Shown here: in pieces, positions 7,311 through 15,675 of the stretch
How the letters are laid out: each line of letters starts with the position of its first letter
Position numbering within the stretch: the first letter of the stretch is position 1
Assembly (NCBI RefSeq): GCF_042657065.1
Contig: NZ_JBHSNF010000003.1
Span: 310,001-374,000, forward strand
DNA length: 64,000 nucleotides
Direction: 5' to 3'
DNA from: Rhodanobacter ginsengisoli
GTDB taxonomy: Bacteria; Pseudomonadota; Gammaproteobacteria; Xanthomonadales; Rhodanobacteraceae
Made by a program: the position numbers and the translations under genes
Notes under the pieces: generated by a model
Seen by the model: the letters and a program-made list of their open reading frames with translations, nothing else
Told to the model about the DNA's origin: nothing
Database searches by the model: none

Positions 7311-9227
7311 ATGGATTTCTTTGCGCAACAGGCCCGCGTACGCGGCAGCAGCCGGCGACTGGTCGGGTTGTTCGTGCTGGCCGTGATCGCGATCGTGGTG
7401 GCGATCGATGCGGTGGTGTGGTTCAGCATGGGCCATCACCCGAGGGCCGGCGAGCCGGCGCCATCGAACCTGCCGCTGCTGTTCGCCAGCACCATGCTGG
7501 TGCTGGGCGGGATCGTGCTCAGTTCGCTGTTCCGCATCATGAGCCTGTCCGGTGGCGGCAAGAGCGTGGCCGAGAGCGTGGGTGCGGTTGCGGTGCCTCC
7601 GGACACCAGCGATCCGCAACTGCGCCGCCTGCGCAACGTGATCGAGGAGGTGGCGATCGCGTCGGGTGTGCCGGTGCCGGACATCTACCTGATGGCCGAC
7701 GAGCCGGGCATCAACGCGTTTGCCGCCGGATACTCGACCGCCGATGCGGCCGTGTGCGTGACCCAGGGCTGCCTCGACAACCTGAGTCGCGACGAGTTGC
7801 AGGGCGTGATCGCGCATGAGTTCAGCCATGTCCTGAACGGCGACATGCGACTGAACATCCGCCTGATGGGCTTGCTGTTCGGCATCCTGGTACTGGCGAT
7901 CGTGGGGCGCCGGGTGATCTGGTTCGGCGGTGGTCGCAGCAACCGCCGCGACGGTGGCGGCGGGCAGGTCTGGATGATCGGCCTGGCGTTGATCGTGGTC
8001 GGCTATATCGGTTATTTCTTTGCGCGGCTGATCCAGGCCGCCGTGGCGCGTTCGCGCGAGTCGCTGGCTGACGCCTCGGCCGTGCAGTTCACCCGTCAGA
8101 CCGACGGCATCGCCGGTGCGCTGAAGAAGATCGCGATCCTCAGCGAAGGCTCCCGCCTGCAGGTAGCGAACAAGCACGAAGTGGCTCACATGCTGTTCGG
8201 CGAGGCGGACTCGTTCAATGCACTGTTCGCCACCCATCCGCCGTTGCTGCAGCGCATCCGTGCGCTGGAGCCGGGCTTTCGCGAGGAAGAGCTGGGCCGG
8301 CTGGCCGAATCGATGCAGCATGCCGCGCAAGCGCCACCCGATGCGACGGAAACCTCGAAGCCCGGCCGCCCGTTGGGAGTGCCGGGCATGGCGATGCCTC
8401 CGGTATTGCCTGCCGTGCTGGCGGGTGGCGCGGCGGCAGCCGGCGGCCCGGCCGCAGCAGCAGCGGGCTTCCAGCGAGCCGCCGCTGTGCATCAGGCGAT
8501 GCCGGCGGCATTGAGCGAGGCCGTGCAGCATCCCGAATCCGCGCTTGCGGTGATGCTGGCGCTGGCGCTGTCACTGCAAGCCGAACTGCAGCCGGCGCAG
8601 CGCCGCATCGTGGCCGATGCGTTTGGCGACGATGTGCTGCAGACGGTGCAGACGATGGCGGGCGAACTGGCGACGCTGGCGCCGATCGCGCGCCTACCGC
8701 TCGTCGCGATCGCGTTTCCCGCGTTGAAGCAGCTGCCGGACGGACGTCAGCAGACCCTGCTGGACACGCTCGATGCTCTCGTCAAGGTCGATGGCAGGGT
8801 CGACCTCAACGAGTATTGCCTGGCCCGGCTGCTGCGCCTGCAGTTGCAGGAAGCGAGGCAACCCCGCCGTGCGCCGATCGATGGCCTGAAGAAACTCCCG
8901 GCCTGTCGCGACAGCGTGATCCTGGTTTGCGCCGTCGTCGCGGCGGCTGGCTGTTCCGACGAAACGAGCGCGCGCCGTGCCTGGCTGCTGGCGATGCAGC
9001 AGGCCTTTCCCGGCGAGGCGATCGAGTGGGTACCGCCACCGGCGGCGTGGCAGGCCCCGTTCGAGCGCGCGCTGGACGACCTGGACGGACTGATGCCGCC
9101 GGCCAAGGAGCTGGTGATCCAGAGCCTGGCCCGCGCCATTCATGCCGATGGCGTGGTCAGCGTGGAAGAGGCCGAATTGCTGCGCGTGATCTGCGCCAGC
9201 CTGCACTGCCCGGTGCCGGCGCGCTGA
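7311..9227 (+). CDS. M48 family membrane metalloprotease (HtpX-like) with C-terminal TerB-like region
   Basis: The 638-residue protein has an N-terminal pair of membrane helices (about 18-40 and 55-75). A protease domain with the zinc motif HEFSH (in GVIAHEFSHVLNGDMRLN, about 170-185) and further membrane helices (about 190-210 and 225-245) follow. The downstream glutamate region includes ARSRESLADASAVQFTR, with the third zinc ligand. An alanine/proline-rich linker (about 345-400) leads to a helical C-terminal half resembling TerB-like domains (VKVDGRVDLNEYCLARLLRL and IHADGVVSVEEAELLRVICASL). HtpX-type proteases degrade misfolded membrane proteins. The protein is about twice the length of HtpX because of the C-terminal extension. 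It probably forms an operon with lemA. Confidence 0.88.
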   Translation: MDFFAQQARVRGSSRRLVGLFVLAVIAIVVAIDAVVWFSMGHHPRAGEPAPSNLPLLFASTMLVLGGIVLSSLFRIMSLSGGGKSVAESVGAVAVPPDTSDPQLRRLRNVIEEVAIASGVPVPDIYLMADEPGINAFAAGYSTADAAVCVTQGCLDNLSRDELQGVIAHEFSHVLNGDMRLNIRLMGLLFGILVLAIVGRRVIWFGGGRSNRRDGGGGQVWMIGLALIVVGYIGYFFARLIQAAVARSRESLADASAVQFTRQTDGIAGALKKIAILSEGSRLQVANKHEVAHMLFGEADSFNALFATHPPLLQRIRALEPGFREEELGRLAESMQHAAQAPPDATETSKPGRPLGVPGMAMPPVLPAVLAGGAAAAGGPAAAAAGFQRAAAVHQAMPAALSEAVQHPESALAVMLALALSLQAELQPAQRRIVADAFGDDVLQTVQTMAGELATLAPIARLPLVAIAFPALKQLPDGRQQTLLDTLDALVKVDGRVDLNEYCLARLLRLQLQEARQPRRAPIDGLKKLPACRDSVILVCAVVAAAGCSDETSARRAWLLAMQQAFPGEAIEWVPPPAAWQAPFERALDDLDGLMPPAKELVIQSLARAIHADGVVSVEEAELLRVICASLHCPVPAR

Positions 9228-9236
9228 CGGGGCGCT

Positions 9237-9314
9237 TGTGGGAGCGGCTTCAGCCGCGATGCTCTCGTCGTGATGATCCAGAGCAGAAGCATCGCGGCTG
9301 AAGCCGCTCCCACA
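9237..9314. repeat. REPIN (two inverted REP elements)
   Basis: A left REP (TGTGGGAGCGG..., with hairpin GCGGCTTCAGCCGC) and a right inverted copy ending in CTCCCACA enclose a 26-base variable centre. The same element recurs at 52860-52925 and 62011-62089. It sits 10 bases after the M48 gene stop and before the converging GMC gene, a typical REPIN position. Confidence 0.85.
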
Positions 9315-9334
9315 GAAGTCGACCCTGCATCCGC

Positions 9335-10918
9335 TCAATCCTCGTCCAGGATCAGCGCACTCGCCCGCTCGGCAATCATGATCGTCGGCGCATTGGTGTT
9401 GCCGGTGGGCAGGTTCGGCATCACCGAGGCATCGACCACGCGCAGGCCCTGCACGCCGCGCACGCGCAGCTCGCTGTCGACCACGGCGCGGTCGTCCTTG
9501 CCCATGCGGCAGGTCCCCACCGGGTGATAGACGGTTTCCGCCTTGCGCCGGATGAAGTCGGCGTACTCGGCGTCAGTGTCCAATGCCCGTTCGGGGAATA
9601 CCGGTGCGCCCCGGTAGGCATCGAAGGCCGCTTGTGAAAGGATTTCGCGCGACAACCGGGCCGCCTCGATCATCCGCTTGAGGTCATGGCCTTCCGGGTC
9701 GCCGAGATAGTTCGGGTGGATCGCGATCGGCTGGGCCGGATCGGCCGAGTGCAGGCGCAGGCGGCCACGGCTGCGCGGGTGCAGGTAGCAGGCGTGCACG
9801 GTGTAGCCGTCACCGGGCAGGCGATGGCGACCGTGGTCGTCCAGCAGCGCGGGCACGAAGTGGAACTGGATGTCGCAGCGCTCATCGTCGGCCAGACTGC
9901 TGCGCACGAAGCCGCCGGCCTCGGCGATGTTCGAGCTGCCCGGGCCGTCGTGGTGGCGCAGCCAGCGCACCGCCGTGGTGAGCTCGTTGAGGTGATCGTA
10001 GGTCAGCTTCTTCTGCGTGCTGCCGACCAGGGTGCAGATGTCCAGGTGATCCTGCAGCTCGCCGCCGACATCGGGCAGGTCGGCGCGCACGTCGATGGCG
10101 TGCGCGCGCAGATGATCGGCCGGGCCGAGCCCGGACAGCATCAGGAGCTGCGGCGTGTTGATCGCACCGGCGGCGAGGATCATCTCGCCCGCCTCGATCC
10201 GCTCCGAGCCGCGGCGCAGTAGCACCCCCACGGCACGGCCATGTTCGATCAGTACGCGCTCGACCAGCACGCGGGTGCGCACATGCAGGTTGCTGCGCCC
10301 GCGCACGGGCTTCAGGAAGCCCGTGGCGGTGGAGCAGCGGCTGCCGTCGCGCTGGGTTACCTGATACAGGCCGAAGCCGGCCTGTCGCGCGCCATTGAAA
10401 TCGTCGTTGCCCGGATGGCCGGCGCTGGCGGCCGCGTCGATGAAGGCGCTCGACAAGGGGTTGTGATGGCGCAGGTCGGAGACGCCCAGCGGGCCGCCGG
10501 TGCCATGCAGCGCACCGGCACCGCGGCTGTTGTCCTCGCTGTGGACGAACCACGGCAGCACCTGCTGCCACGACCAGCGGTCGTCGCCGGTGGCCCGTGC
10601 CCAGCCGTCGTAGTCGGCCGGCACGCCGCGCACGTAGCACATGGCATTGATCGAGCTGGAACCGCCCAGGGTCTTGCCACGCGGCCACCAAAGCCGGCGT
10701 TGGTTGAGCTGCGGCTCCGGTTCGGTGTGGTAGTTCCAGTTCACGCTGCGCTGATTGACCAGCCGGGCCAGGCCGGCCGGCATGTGGATCAGCGGATTCC
10801 AGTCGGACGGACCGGCCTCCAGCAGCAGCACCCGCGTGGCGGGATTCGCGCTGAGCCGGTTGGCCAGCACGCAACCGGCGGAGCCGGCACCGACGATCAC
10901 GTAGTCGTAGTTGACCAA
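9335..10918 (-). CDS. GMC family oxidoreductase (choline dehydrogenase-like)
   Basis: The 527-residue flavoprotein has the N-terminal FAD-binding motif YDYVIVGAGSAGCVLANRLS with LLLEAG, both GMC signatures (GKTLGGSSSINAM, and AAGAINTPQLLMLSGLGP) and the C-terminal active-site region YHPVGTCRMG plus VDASVMPNLPTGNTNAPTIMIAERA. GMC enzymes oxidise alcohols such as choline or other primary alcohols; the substrate is not evident and no betaine genes are adjacent. The start is most likely TTG at 10918, because GGAGG (10924-10928 on this strand) lies 5 bases upstream; a TTG at 10930 would fall before that ribosome binding site. The gene is divergent from the transporter gene at 10946. Confidence 0.93.
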   Translation of the reverse strand: MVNYDYVIVGAGSAGCVLANRLSANPATRVLLLEAGPSDWNPLIHMPAGLARLVNQRSVNWNYHTEPEPQLNQRRLWWPRGKTLGGSSSINAMCYVRGVPADYDGWARATGDDRWSWQQVLPWFVHSEDNSRGAGALHGTGGPLGVSDLRHHNPLSSAFIDAAASAGHPGNDDFNGARQAGFGLYQVTQRDGSRCSTATGFLKPVRGRSNLHVRTRVLVERVLIEHGRAVGVLLRRGSERIEAGEMILAAGAINTPQLLMLSGLGPADHLRAHAIDVRADLPDVGGELQDHLDICTLVGSTQKKLTYDHLNELTTAVRWLRHHDGPGSSNIAEAGGFVRSSLADDERCDIQFHFVPALLDDHGRHRLPGDGYTVHACYLHPRSRGRLRLHSADPAQPIAIHPNYLGDPEGHDLKRMIEAARLSREILSQAAFDAYRGAPVFPERALDTDAEYADFIRRKAETVYHPVGTCRMGKDDRAVVDSELRVRGVQGLRVVDASVMPNLPTGNTNAPTIMIAERASALILDED

Positions 10919-10945
10919 GGGAACCTCCAAGCGCAGTGGAGTGGC

Positions 10946-12301
10946 ATGATCGCCATGCTAGTCTTTTTGCGCCCCCGACTGGATGTATCCGTGAATCTGC
11001 CTCGTCCTGCCGTTGCGGAACAAGCCGCCGCGCCGATGTTGTCCGCACTGGCGTTCTTCTTCGTGATGACGTCGTACTACATCATCCGGCCGGTCAGGGA
11101 CCAGCTCAGCGGCGCGGTCGGCTCGACCTCACTGCCGCTGTTCTATGGCGCGGTGTTCGTGGTGATGCTGCTGCTGACGCCGGTATTCGGCCTGCTGGTG
11201 GCGCGCTTTCCACGCAAGCGGCTGCTCGGCTGGAGCTACGGGTTTTTCATTCTGTGCCTGCTCGCGTTCGTGCCGGCATTCATGGCGCAGGACCGCATCG
11301 GCGCGCGCGAACTGGGCGTGATCTTCTTCGTCTGGGTCAGTGTGTTCAACCTGTTCGTGGTGTCGCTGTTCTGGAGCTTCATGGCCGACATCTTTTCCAG
11401 CGGGCAGGCGCGCCAGGTGTTTTCGTTGATCGCCCTGGGCGGCATGGCGGGCGCGGTGTTCGGCCCGCTGGTGACCAGGCTGCTGGTACAGCTGATCGGG
11501 GTGGCGCCGTTGCTGCTGGTCTCGGCGATCGCGCTGGGCCTGTCGCTGATGCTGCTGCTGCAGCTCTCCATCCGGTACGACCGGCAGCCGGGCAGCCGCG
11601 GCGAGGAGGCGATCGGCGGTTCGCTGTGGGCCGGGATCAAGGAGCTGTGGTCGCGCCCGTTCCTGCGCTACATGGCGCTGCTGATGTTGTTCGGCGACGG
11701 CATCGGTACGCTGGCTTATGCACTGGTGGCGGACTATGCCAAGGCACATTTCACCAGCACCGTCGCGCGCACGTCGTTCTACAACGACCTCGATCTGGCC
11801 ACCAACCTGCTTGGTGTGGTACTGCAGCTGAGTCTCACGCCGTGGTTGCTGGTGCGTCGCGGCGCCGGCTGGGGACTGGTTGTGCCATCGCTGGTGAATC
11901 TGGTCCTGCTGGCCGGAGTGGCGCTGATCGGCGGCGGCAGTGTCCCGTTCTTCGGCTACAAAATGCCGCTGCTGCTGGCAGTGATGCTGGTGATCACGCG
12001 TGGCTTCGCCTACGGCATGACCAAGCCGGCGGTGGACGCGCTGTACACGCGGGTGCCGCGAGAGACGCGCTACAAAGGCAAGAACTTCATCGAGACGGCG
12101 GTCTGGCGCTTTGGCGACGTGGTAGTGACCAGCGCGGTGAGCGGATTGCGCATGCTGGGCTGGGGCATCGGTGGCCTGGCCCTGCTCGGCACCGGCGTCG
12201 CGACGTTGGCAGCGGTGGTGGCAAGGCGCGCCGGCTGGTCGCCGGATCTGGCGCCGGACGAGCGTGTGCCGACCGGGGAAGACGGCACGCTGTCGCGGTG
12301 A
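10946..12301 (+). CDS. MFS-fold transporter, related to the ATP/ADP-carrier-like NTP/NDP exchanger group
   Basis: The polytopic membrane protein has about 12 predicted helices. The N-terminal segment FFFVMTSYYIIRPVRDQLSG and the repeated TRGFAYGMTKPAVDALYTRV and RYKGKNFIETAVWRFGD motifs are typical of bacterial proteins annotated as MFS or NTP/NDP exchange transporters. True nucleotide exchange is known for parasitic bacteria; in a free-living organism the substrate is unknown. The start is uncertain: ATG 10946 or 10955, or GTG 10991, which would leave more room for divergent promoters. From 10946 it is 451 residues. Confidence 0.8.
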   Translation: MIAMLVFLRPRLDVSVNLPRPAVAEQAAAPMLSALAFFFVMTSYYIIRPVRDQLSGAVGSTSLPLFYGAVFVVMLLLTPVFGLLVARFPRKRLLGWSYGFFILCLLAFVPAFMAQDRIGARELGVIFFVWVSVFNLFVVSLFWSFMADIFSSGQARQVFSLIALGGMAGAVFGPLVTRLLVQLIGVAPLLLVSAIALGLSLMLLLQLSIRYDRQPGSRGEEAIGGSLWAGIKELWSRPFLRYMALLMLFGDGIGTLAYALVADYAKAHFTSTVARTSFYNDLDLATNLLGVVLQLSLTPWLLVRRGAGWGLVVPSLVNLVLLAGVALIGGGSVPFFGYKMPLLLAVMLVITRGFAYGMTKPAVDALYTRVPRETRYKGKNFIETAVWRFGDVVVTSAVSGLRMLGWGIGGLALLGTGVATLAAVVARRAGWSPDLAPDERVPTGEDGTLSR

Positions 12302-12331
12302 GCGCGGCCTCGACCGCGCCGCGCTTCCCGT

Positions 12332-12760
12332 TCAGCCGGTGATGTAGCGCTCGAGGTGCTCGATCTGTTCGGCCTGGGCGTCGATCACCGCCTTGACCAG
12401 ATCGCCGATCGAGATCACACCGACCACCTTGTTGCTCTGGACCACCGGCAGGTGCCGTATGCGGCTGTCGGTGCACAGGCGCATGCAATCGAACACGTCG
12501 GTGTCCGGCCCCACCGTCAGCGGCGTGCTGCTCATGATGTCGGACACGGAGGTCTCCGACGAGGAGCGCCCCTGCAGGATCACCTTGCGGGCGTAGTCGC
12601 GCTCCGACACCACACCGACCAGTTCGTCGCCGCGCATCACCAGGAGTGCGCCGACACCATGTTCGGCCATCCGCTTGATCGCCTCGAGCACCGGGACATC
12701 CGGCGCAATGCTGAAGATCGTGCTGCCTTTGTTTTCCAGCAGATGTTTGACCTGGCTCAT
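12332..12760 (-). CDS. CBS-domain protein
   Basis: The 142-residue protein is made almost entirely of two CBS motifs. The first is about residues 10-65 (VPVLEAIKRMAEHGVGALLVM...LVGVVSERDYARKVI) and the second about 75-130 (SDIMSSTPLTVGPDTDVFDCMRLCTDSRIRHLPVV...VVGVISIGDLVKAVI). Paired CBS domains form a Bateman module that binds adenosine nucleotides and usually regulates a partner. Stand-alone proteins like this are widespread and mostly uncharacterised. ATG 12760 is preceded by GGGAG at good spacing, so it is preferred over an ATG 15 bases upstream. It converges with the transporter gene. Confidence 0.92.
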   Translation of the reverse strand: MSQVKHLLENKGSTIFSIAPDVPVLEAIKRMAEHGVGALLVMRGDELVGVVSERDYARKVILQGRSSSETSVSDIMSSTPLTVGPDTDVFDCMRLCTDSRIRHLPVVQSNKVVGVISIGDLVKAVIDAQAEQIEHLERYITG

Positions 12761-12856
12761 GCTTGGGTCTCCCATCGGCCCGGGCGGGCCGTCTGGGCCG
12801 AGTTTAGCGCCGCTACCGGTTCGACGTGTAGCAAAGGCGTGAAGCCCGGGACCTGC

Positions 12857-13795
12857 TCAGGGCTGGCGGCGTGGCAGGTGCTGCTCCTCGACGAAATACA
12901 GCGGCCGCTGCTTGCTCTCGGCATAGTTTCGCCCGAGGTATTCGCCGATGACGCCCAGCGCCAGCAACTGCACCCCGCCCAGGAACAGGATCACCAGGAT
13001 CAGGGTGGGATAACCGCGCACGGGATCGCCGTACAGCAGTGCATGAATCAGCACCCACAGGCCATAGACGAAGGCGAATCCGGCCGCGCCCACGCCGACC
13101 CAGGTGGCCAGCCGCAGCGGCGCGGTGGAAAACGAAGTGATGCCCTCGATCGCCAGCTGGGCCAGTCGCCAATAGTTCCATTTGGTGGTGCCGGCCTCGC
13201 GCGGTTCGCGCAGGTAGCGCACCGAGGTCTGCCGATAGCCGATCCAGCTGAACAGGCCTTTCATGAAGCGCTGGCGTTCGCGCAGCTGGCCGAGCGCATC
13301 CAGGGCGCGTCGCGAGAGCAGGCGGAAGTCGCCGGTATCGCGCGGGATCGCGGTGTCGGACAGCCGCTCCATGCTGCGGTAGAACGCCGCCGCGGTGAAC
13401 CGCTTGAACGGGGTCTCGCCCTCGCGGGCGCTGCGCGTGGCGTACACCACGTCGTAGCCGGCCTGCCATTGTTCGACCAGCGCCGGGATCAGTTCAGGCG
13501 GATCCTGCAGGTCGGCGTCGATGACCACCGCCGCGTCGGCGGTGACCGCGTCGAGCCCGGCGGTCAGCGCGGCCTCCTTGCCGAAATTGCGCGACAGCTT
13601 GATCGCCCCGGTGCGCGAGTCGAGGGCGATCAGCGATTCGATGATCGACCAGGTGTCGTCGCGGCTGCCGTCATCGACGTAGAGGACGTTGCAGTCCAGC
13701 GGCAATTCATCCAGCACCTGCTGCAGCCGTCGATGGAACGACTTGAGCACGGCCGATTCGTTGTAGGCGGGAACGACGATGGTAAGTTGCGGCAT
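12857..13795 (-). CDS. family 2 glycosyltransferase, polyprenyl-phosphate type, with two C-terminal membrane helices
   Basis: The 312-residue protein has a cytosolic GT-A domain (MPQLTIVVPAYNES, LYVDDGSRDDTW, VVIDADLQDPPELIP with DXD-type residues, and FRLLSRRALDAL). Two membrane helices follow (about 228-255 and 265-290). This is the layout of ArnC/GtrB/DPM1-like enzymes that load a sugar onto undecaprenyl phosphate for export and lipid or O-antigen modification. The RNFGKEAALTAGLDA segment supports the family. No flippase or sugar-nucleotide genes are adjacent, so the sugar is unknown. Confidence 0.9.
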   Translation of the reverse strand: MPQLTIVVPAYNESAVLKSFHRRLQQVLDELPLDCNVLYVDDGSRDDTWSIIESLIALDSRTGAIKLSRNFGKEAALTAGLDAVTADAAVVIDADLQDPPELIPALVEQWQAGYDVVYATRSAREGETPFKRFTAAAFYRSMERLSDTAIPRDTGDFRLLSRRALDALGQLRERQRFMKGLFSWIGYRQTSVRYLREPREAGTTKWNYWRLAQLAIEGITSFSTAPLRLATWVGVGAAGFAFVYGLWVLIHALLYGDPVRGYPTLILVILFLGGVQLLALGVIGEYLGRNYAESKQRPLYFVEEQHLPRRQP

Positions 13796-13857
13796 GGGCA
13801 GCGCCAGCGAGAGGTGGCGTCATCCTAACCGGCTGACGGCTGCCGGGCGAGTCGCGC

Positions 13858-14598
13858 TCAATGCGGCGGGCGGGGCGGTGCATGGCCTTCGAGGTAACCG
13901 GGGCCGCCGAGCTGCTCCATCTGCTGCTCGATCCATTGGGTGCGACGCTGCACATAGGCGCTGGGCCGATCCGCATGCAACCGCCGCGGGCTCGGCAGCA
14001 CGGCCGCCAGTCGGGCGGCCTGCGCCGGGTCGAGCCGCGCCGGCGTGGTGTGGAAATACACCTGGCTGGCCGCGCCCACGCCGTAGATGCCGTCGCCCAG
14101 CTCGGCGATGTTCATGTACACCTCGAGGATGCGCCGTTTCGGCCAGGTCAGCTCGATCAGTACGGTGAAATACGCTTCCAGTCCCTTGCGCACGAAACTG
14201 CGGCCGTTCCACAGGAACAGGTTCTTGGCGGTCTGCTGGCTTAGCGTGCTGGCGCCGCGCAGGCGCTTGCCCTCGTCGGCGGCGTCGAGGGCATTCTGGA
14301 TGGAGTCGAAGTCGAAGCCGTGGTGGTAGGGAAATTTCTGATCCTCGCCGGCCACCATCGCCAGCGGCACCCAGGTCGACACCTGCTTCCATGGAACCCA
14401 GTGCTGCTGCAGCCGGAAATCCTTCTCGCCGTGCACCCATGCGCCCAGCCGGCGTTCCAGCATCACCGCCGACGTCCATGGCGGCACGAAGCGCAACACG
14501 AGTACCGCCAGCCAGCTCAGCGCCATCCAGGCCAGCACGAGGATCCCCAGTGAGCGCAGCAGGCGGATCAGCAATGAACGGCGGAACATGAGAGGCAT
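13858..14598 (-). CDS. mtgA: monofunctional biosynthetic peptidoglycan transglycosylase
   Basis: The 246-residue protein has one N-terminal membrane helix (LLRSLGILVLAWMALSWLAVLVLRFV) and a GT51 domain. The domain carries the family motifs AGEDQKFPYHHGFDFDSI (catalytic glutamate in EDQ-F--H-G), RGASTLSQQTAKNLFLW, RKGLEAYFTVLIELTWPKRRILEVYMNI and GDGIYGVGAASQVYF. MtgA polymerises lipid II into glycan strands in the periplasm without transpeptidase activity. The ending HAPPRPPH is short and variable. The start is ATG 14598 or ATG 14589. The gene is divergent from hslO. Confidence 0.95.
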   Translation of the reverse strand: MPLMFRRSLLIRLLRSLGILVLAWMALSWLAVLVLRFVPPWTSAVMLERRLGAWVHGEKDFRLQQHWVPWKQVSTWVPLAMVAGEDQKFPYHHGFDFDSIQNALDAADEGKRLRGASTLSQQTAKNLFLWNGRSFVRKGLEAYFTVLIELTWPKRRILEVYMNIAELGDGIYGVGAASQVYFHTTPARLDPAQAARLAAVLPSPRRLHADRPSAYVQRRTQWIEQQMEQLGGPGYLEGHAPPRPPH

Positions 14599-14697
14599 GG
14601 CGGTACGCGCGGAAAGATGCAGGCAGTATAGGGGGCGTTGTCTGGATGCCGTGGCGTCCCCATCTGTATCGGCCGACCTCAAGCGAGCGCGCGTACC

Positions 14698-15597
14698 GTG
14701 GAAACCCTGCCTGTCGATGATGTGTTGCACCGATTCCTGCTGGAACATGCCGGTGTTCGCGGTGCCCTGGTGCGCCTGGGCCCGGCGTGGCGCGAAGTAG
14801 TCAGTCACGCCGACTACCCGCCGGCCTTGCAGGCGTTGCTGGGCGAGATGCTGGCCGCCAGTGCGCTGTTGACCGGCAACATCAAGCTCGACGGTGCGCT
14901 GTCGGTCGAGTTGAAGAGTTCCGGGGCGTTGCGCCTGCTGTTTGCCGAATGCTCCGACCGCGGGCGGTTGCGCGGGCTGGGTCGCTGGAACGAGCCACTG
15001 CCCGAGCCGCTGGCGCTGGATGAACTGGCCGAAGCGGTCATGGCGATCACCATCGGCAACGTGGAGCGTGGCCAACGCTACCAGGGGCTGGTCGAGCTGC
15101 AGCATGCCGGGCTGGCCGAATCGCTGGAAGATTATTTCGTGCGGTCCGAGCAGTTGCCGGCGCGCATCGTGCTGGTCGCCGACGGCGAGCATGCGGTGGG
15201 CCTGATGCTGCAGAAGATGCCGGACGAGGGCGGCCATGGCGCCGCGCTCGATGACGATGCATGGAATCGCATCGTGCATCTGACCGCGACATTGCAGGCC
15301 GGGGAATTGCTGGCCAGCGCACCGGAGCAGCTGCTGTACCGGCTCTACCACGAGGAGGCGGTACGCCTGTTCGAGCCCCGCTCGCTGGCGTTCGGGTGCA
15401 GCTGCAGCCGCGAGCGGGTGACCGGGATGCTGCGCTCGCTCGGTCGTGACGAAGTCGAGGCGGCGCTGGCCTCGCGTGGCGACGAGATCGAGGTGATCTG
15501 CGAATTCTGCGCGCAGCACTATCACTTCGATCGCATCGATGCCGAATATCTGCTCAGCGATGCCGCGGCGCCCGATGCGCCGGAAACCCCGCAATGA
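14698..15597 (+). CDS. hslO: Hsp33 family redox-regulated molecular chaperone
   Basis: The 299-residue protein starts at GTG 14698 (VETLPVDDVLHRFLLE). It has the Hsp33 N-terminal fold motifs VRGALVRL, EMLAASALLTGNIKLDG and LRLLFAEC, and the C-terminal redox zinc site. The site consists of FGCSCSRERV and ICEFCAQHYHF, giving the C-x-C ... C-x-x-C pattern. Oxidation releases zinc and switches on holdase activity in the cytosol. No better ATG lies in frame near the family start, so the GTG is favoured. It is divergent from mtgA and converges with the GGDEF/EAL gene. Confidence 0.93.
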   Translation: METLPVDDVLHRFLLEHAGVRGALVRLGPAWREVVSHADYPPALQALLGEMLAASALLTGNIKLDGALSVELKSSGALRLLFAECSDRGRLRGLGRWNEPLPEPLALDELAEAVMAITIGNVERGQRYQGLVELQHAGLAESLEDYFVRSEQLPARIVLVADGEHAVGLMLQKMPDEGGHGAALDDDAWNRIVHLTATLQAGELLASAPEQLLYRLYHEEAVRLFEPRSLAFGCSCSRERVTGMLRSLGRDEVEAALASRGDEIEVICEFCAQHYHFDRIDAEYLLSDAAAPDAPETPQ

Positions 15598-15675
15598 ACC
15601 GTGCGCAATGAATCGGCTGCGATGCATGTGCCGCGCCGCATGCATCGCGGCACGAAGCGGAGTACCCGCGGCGGA

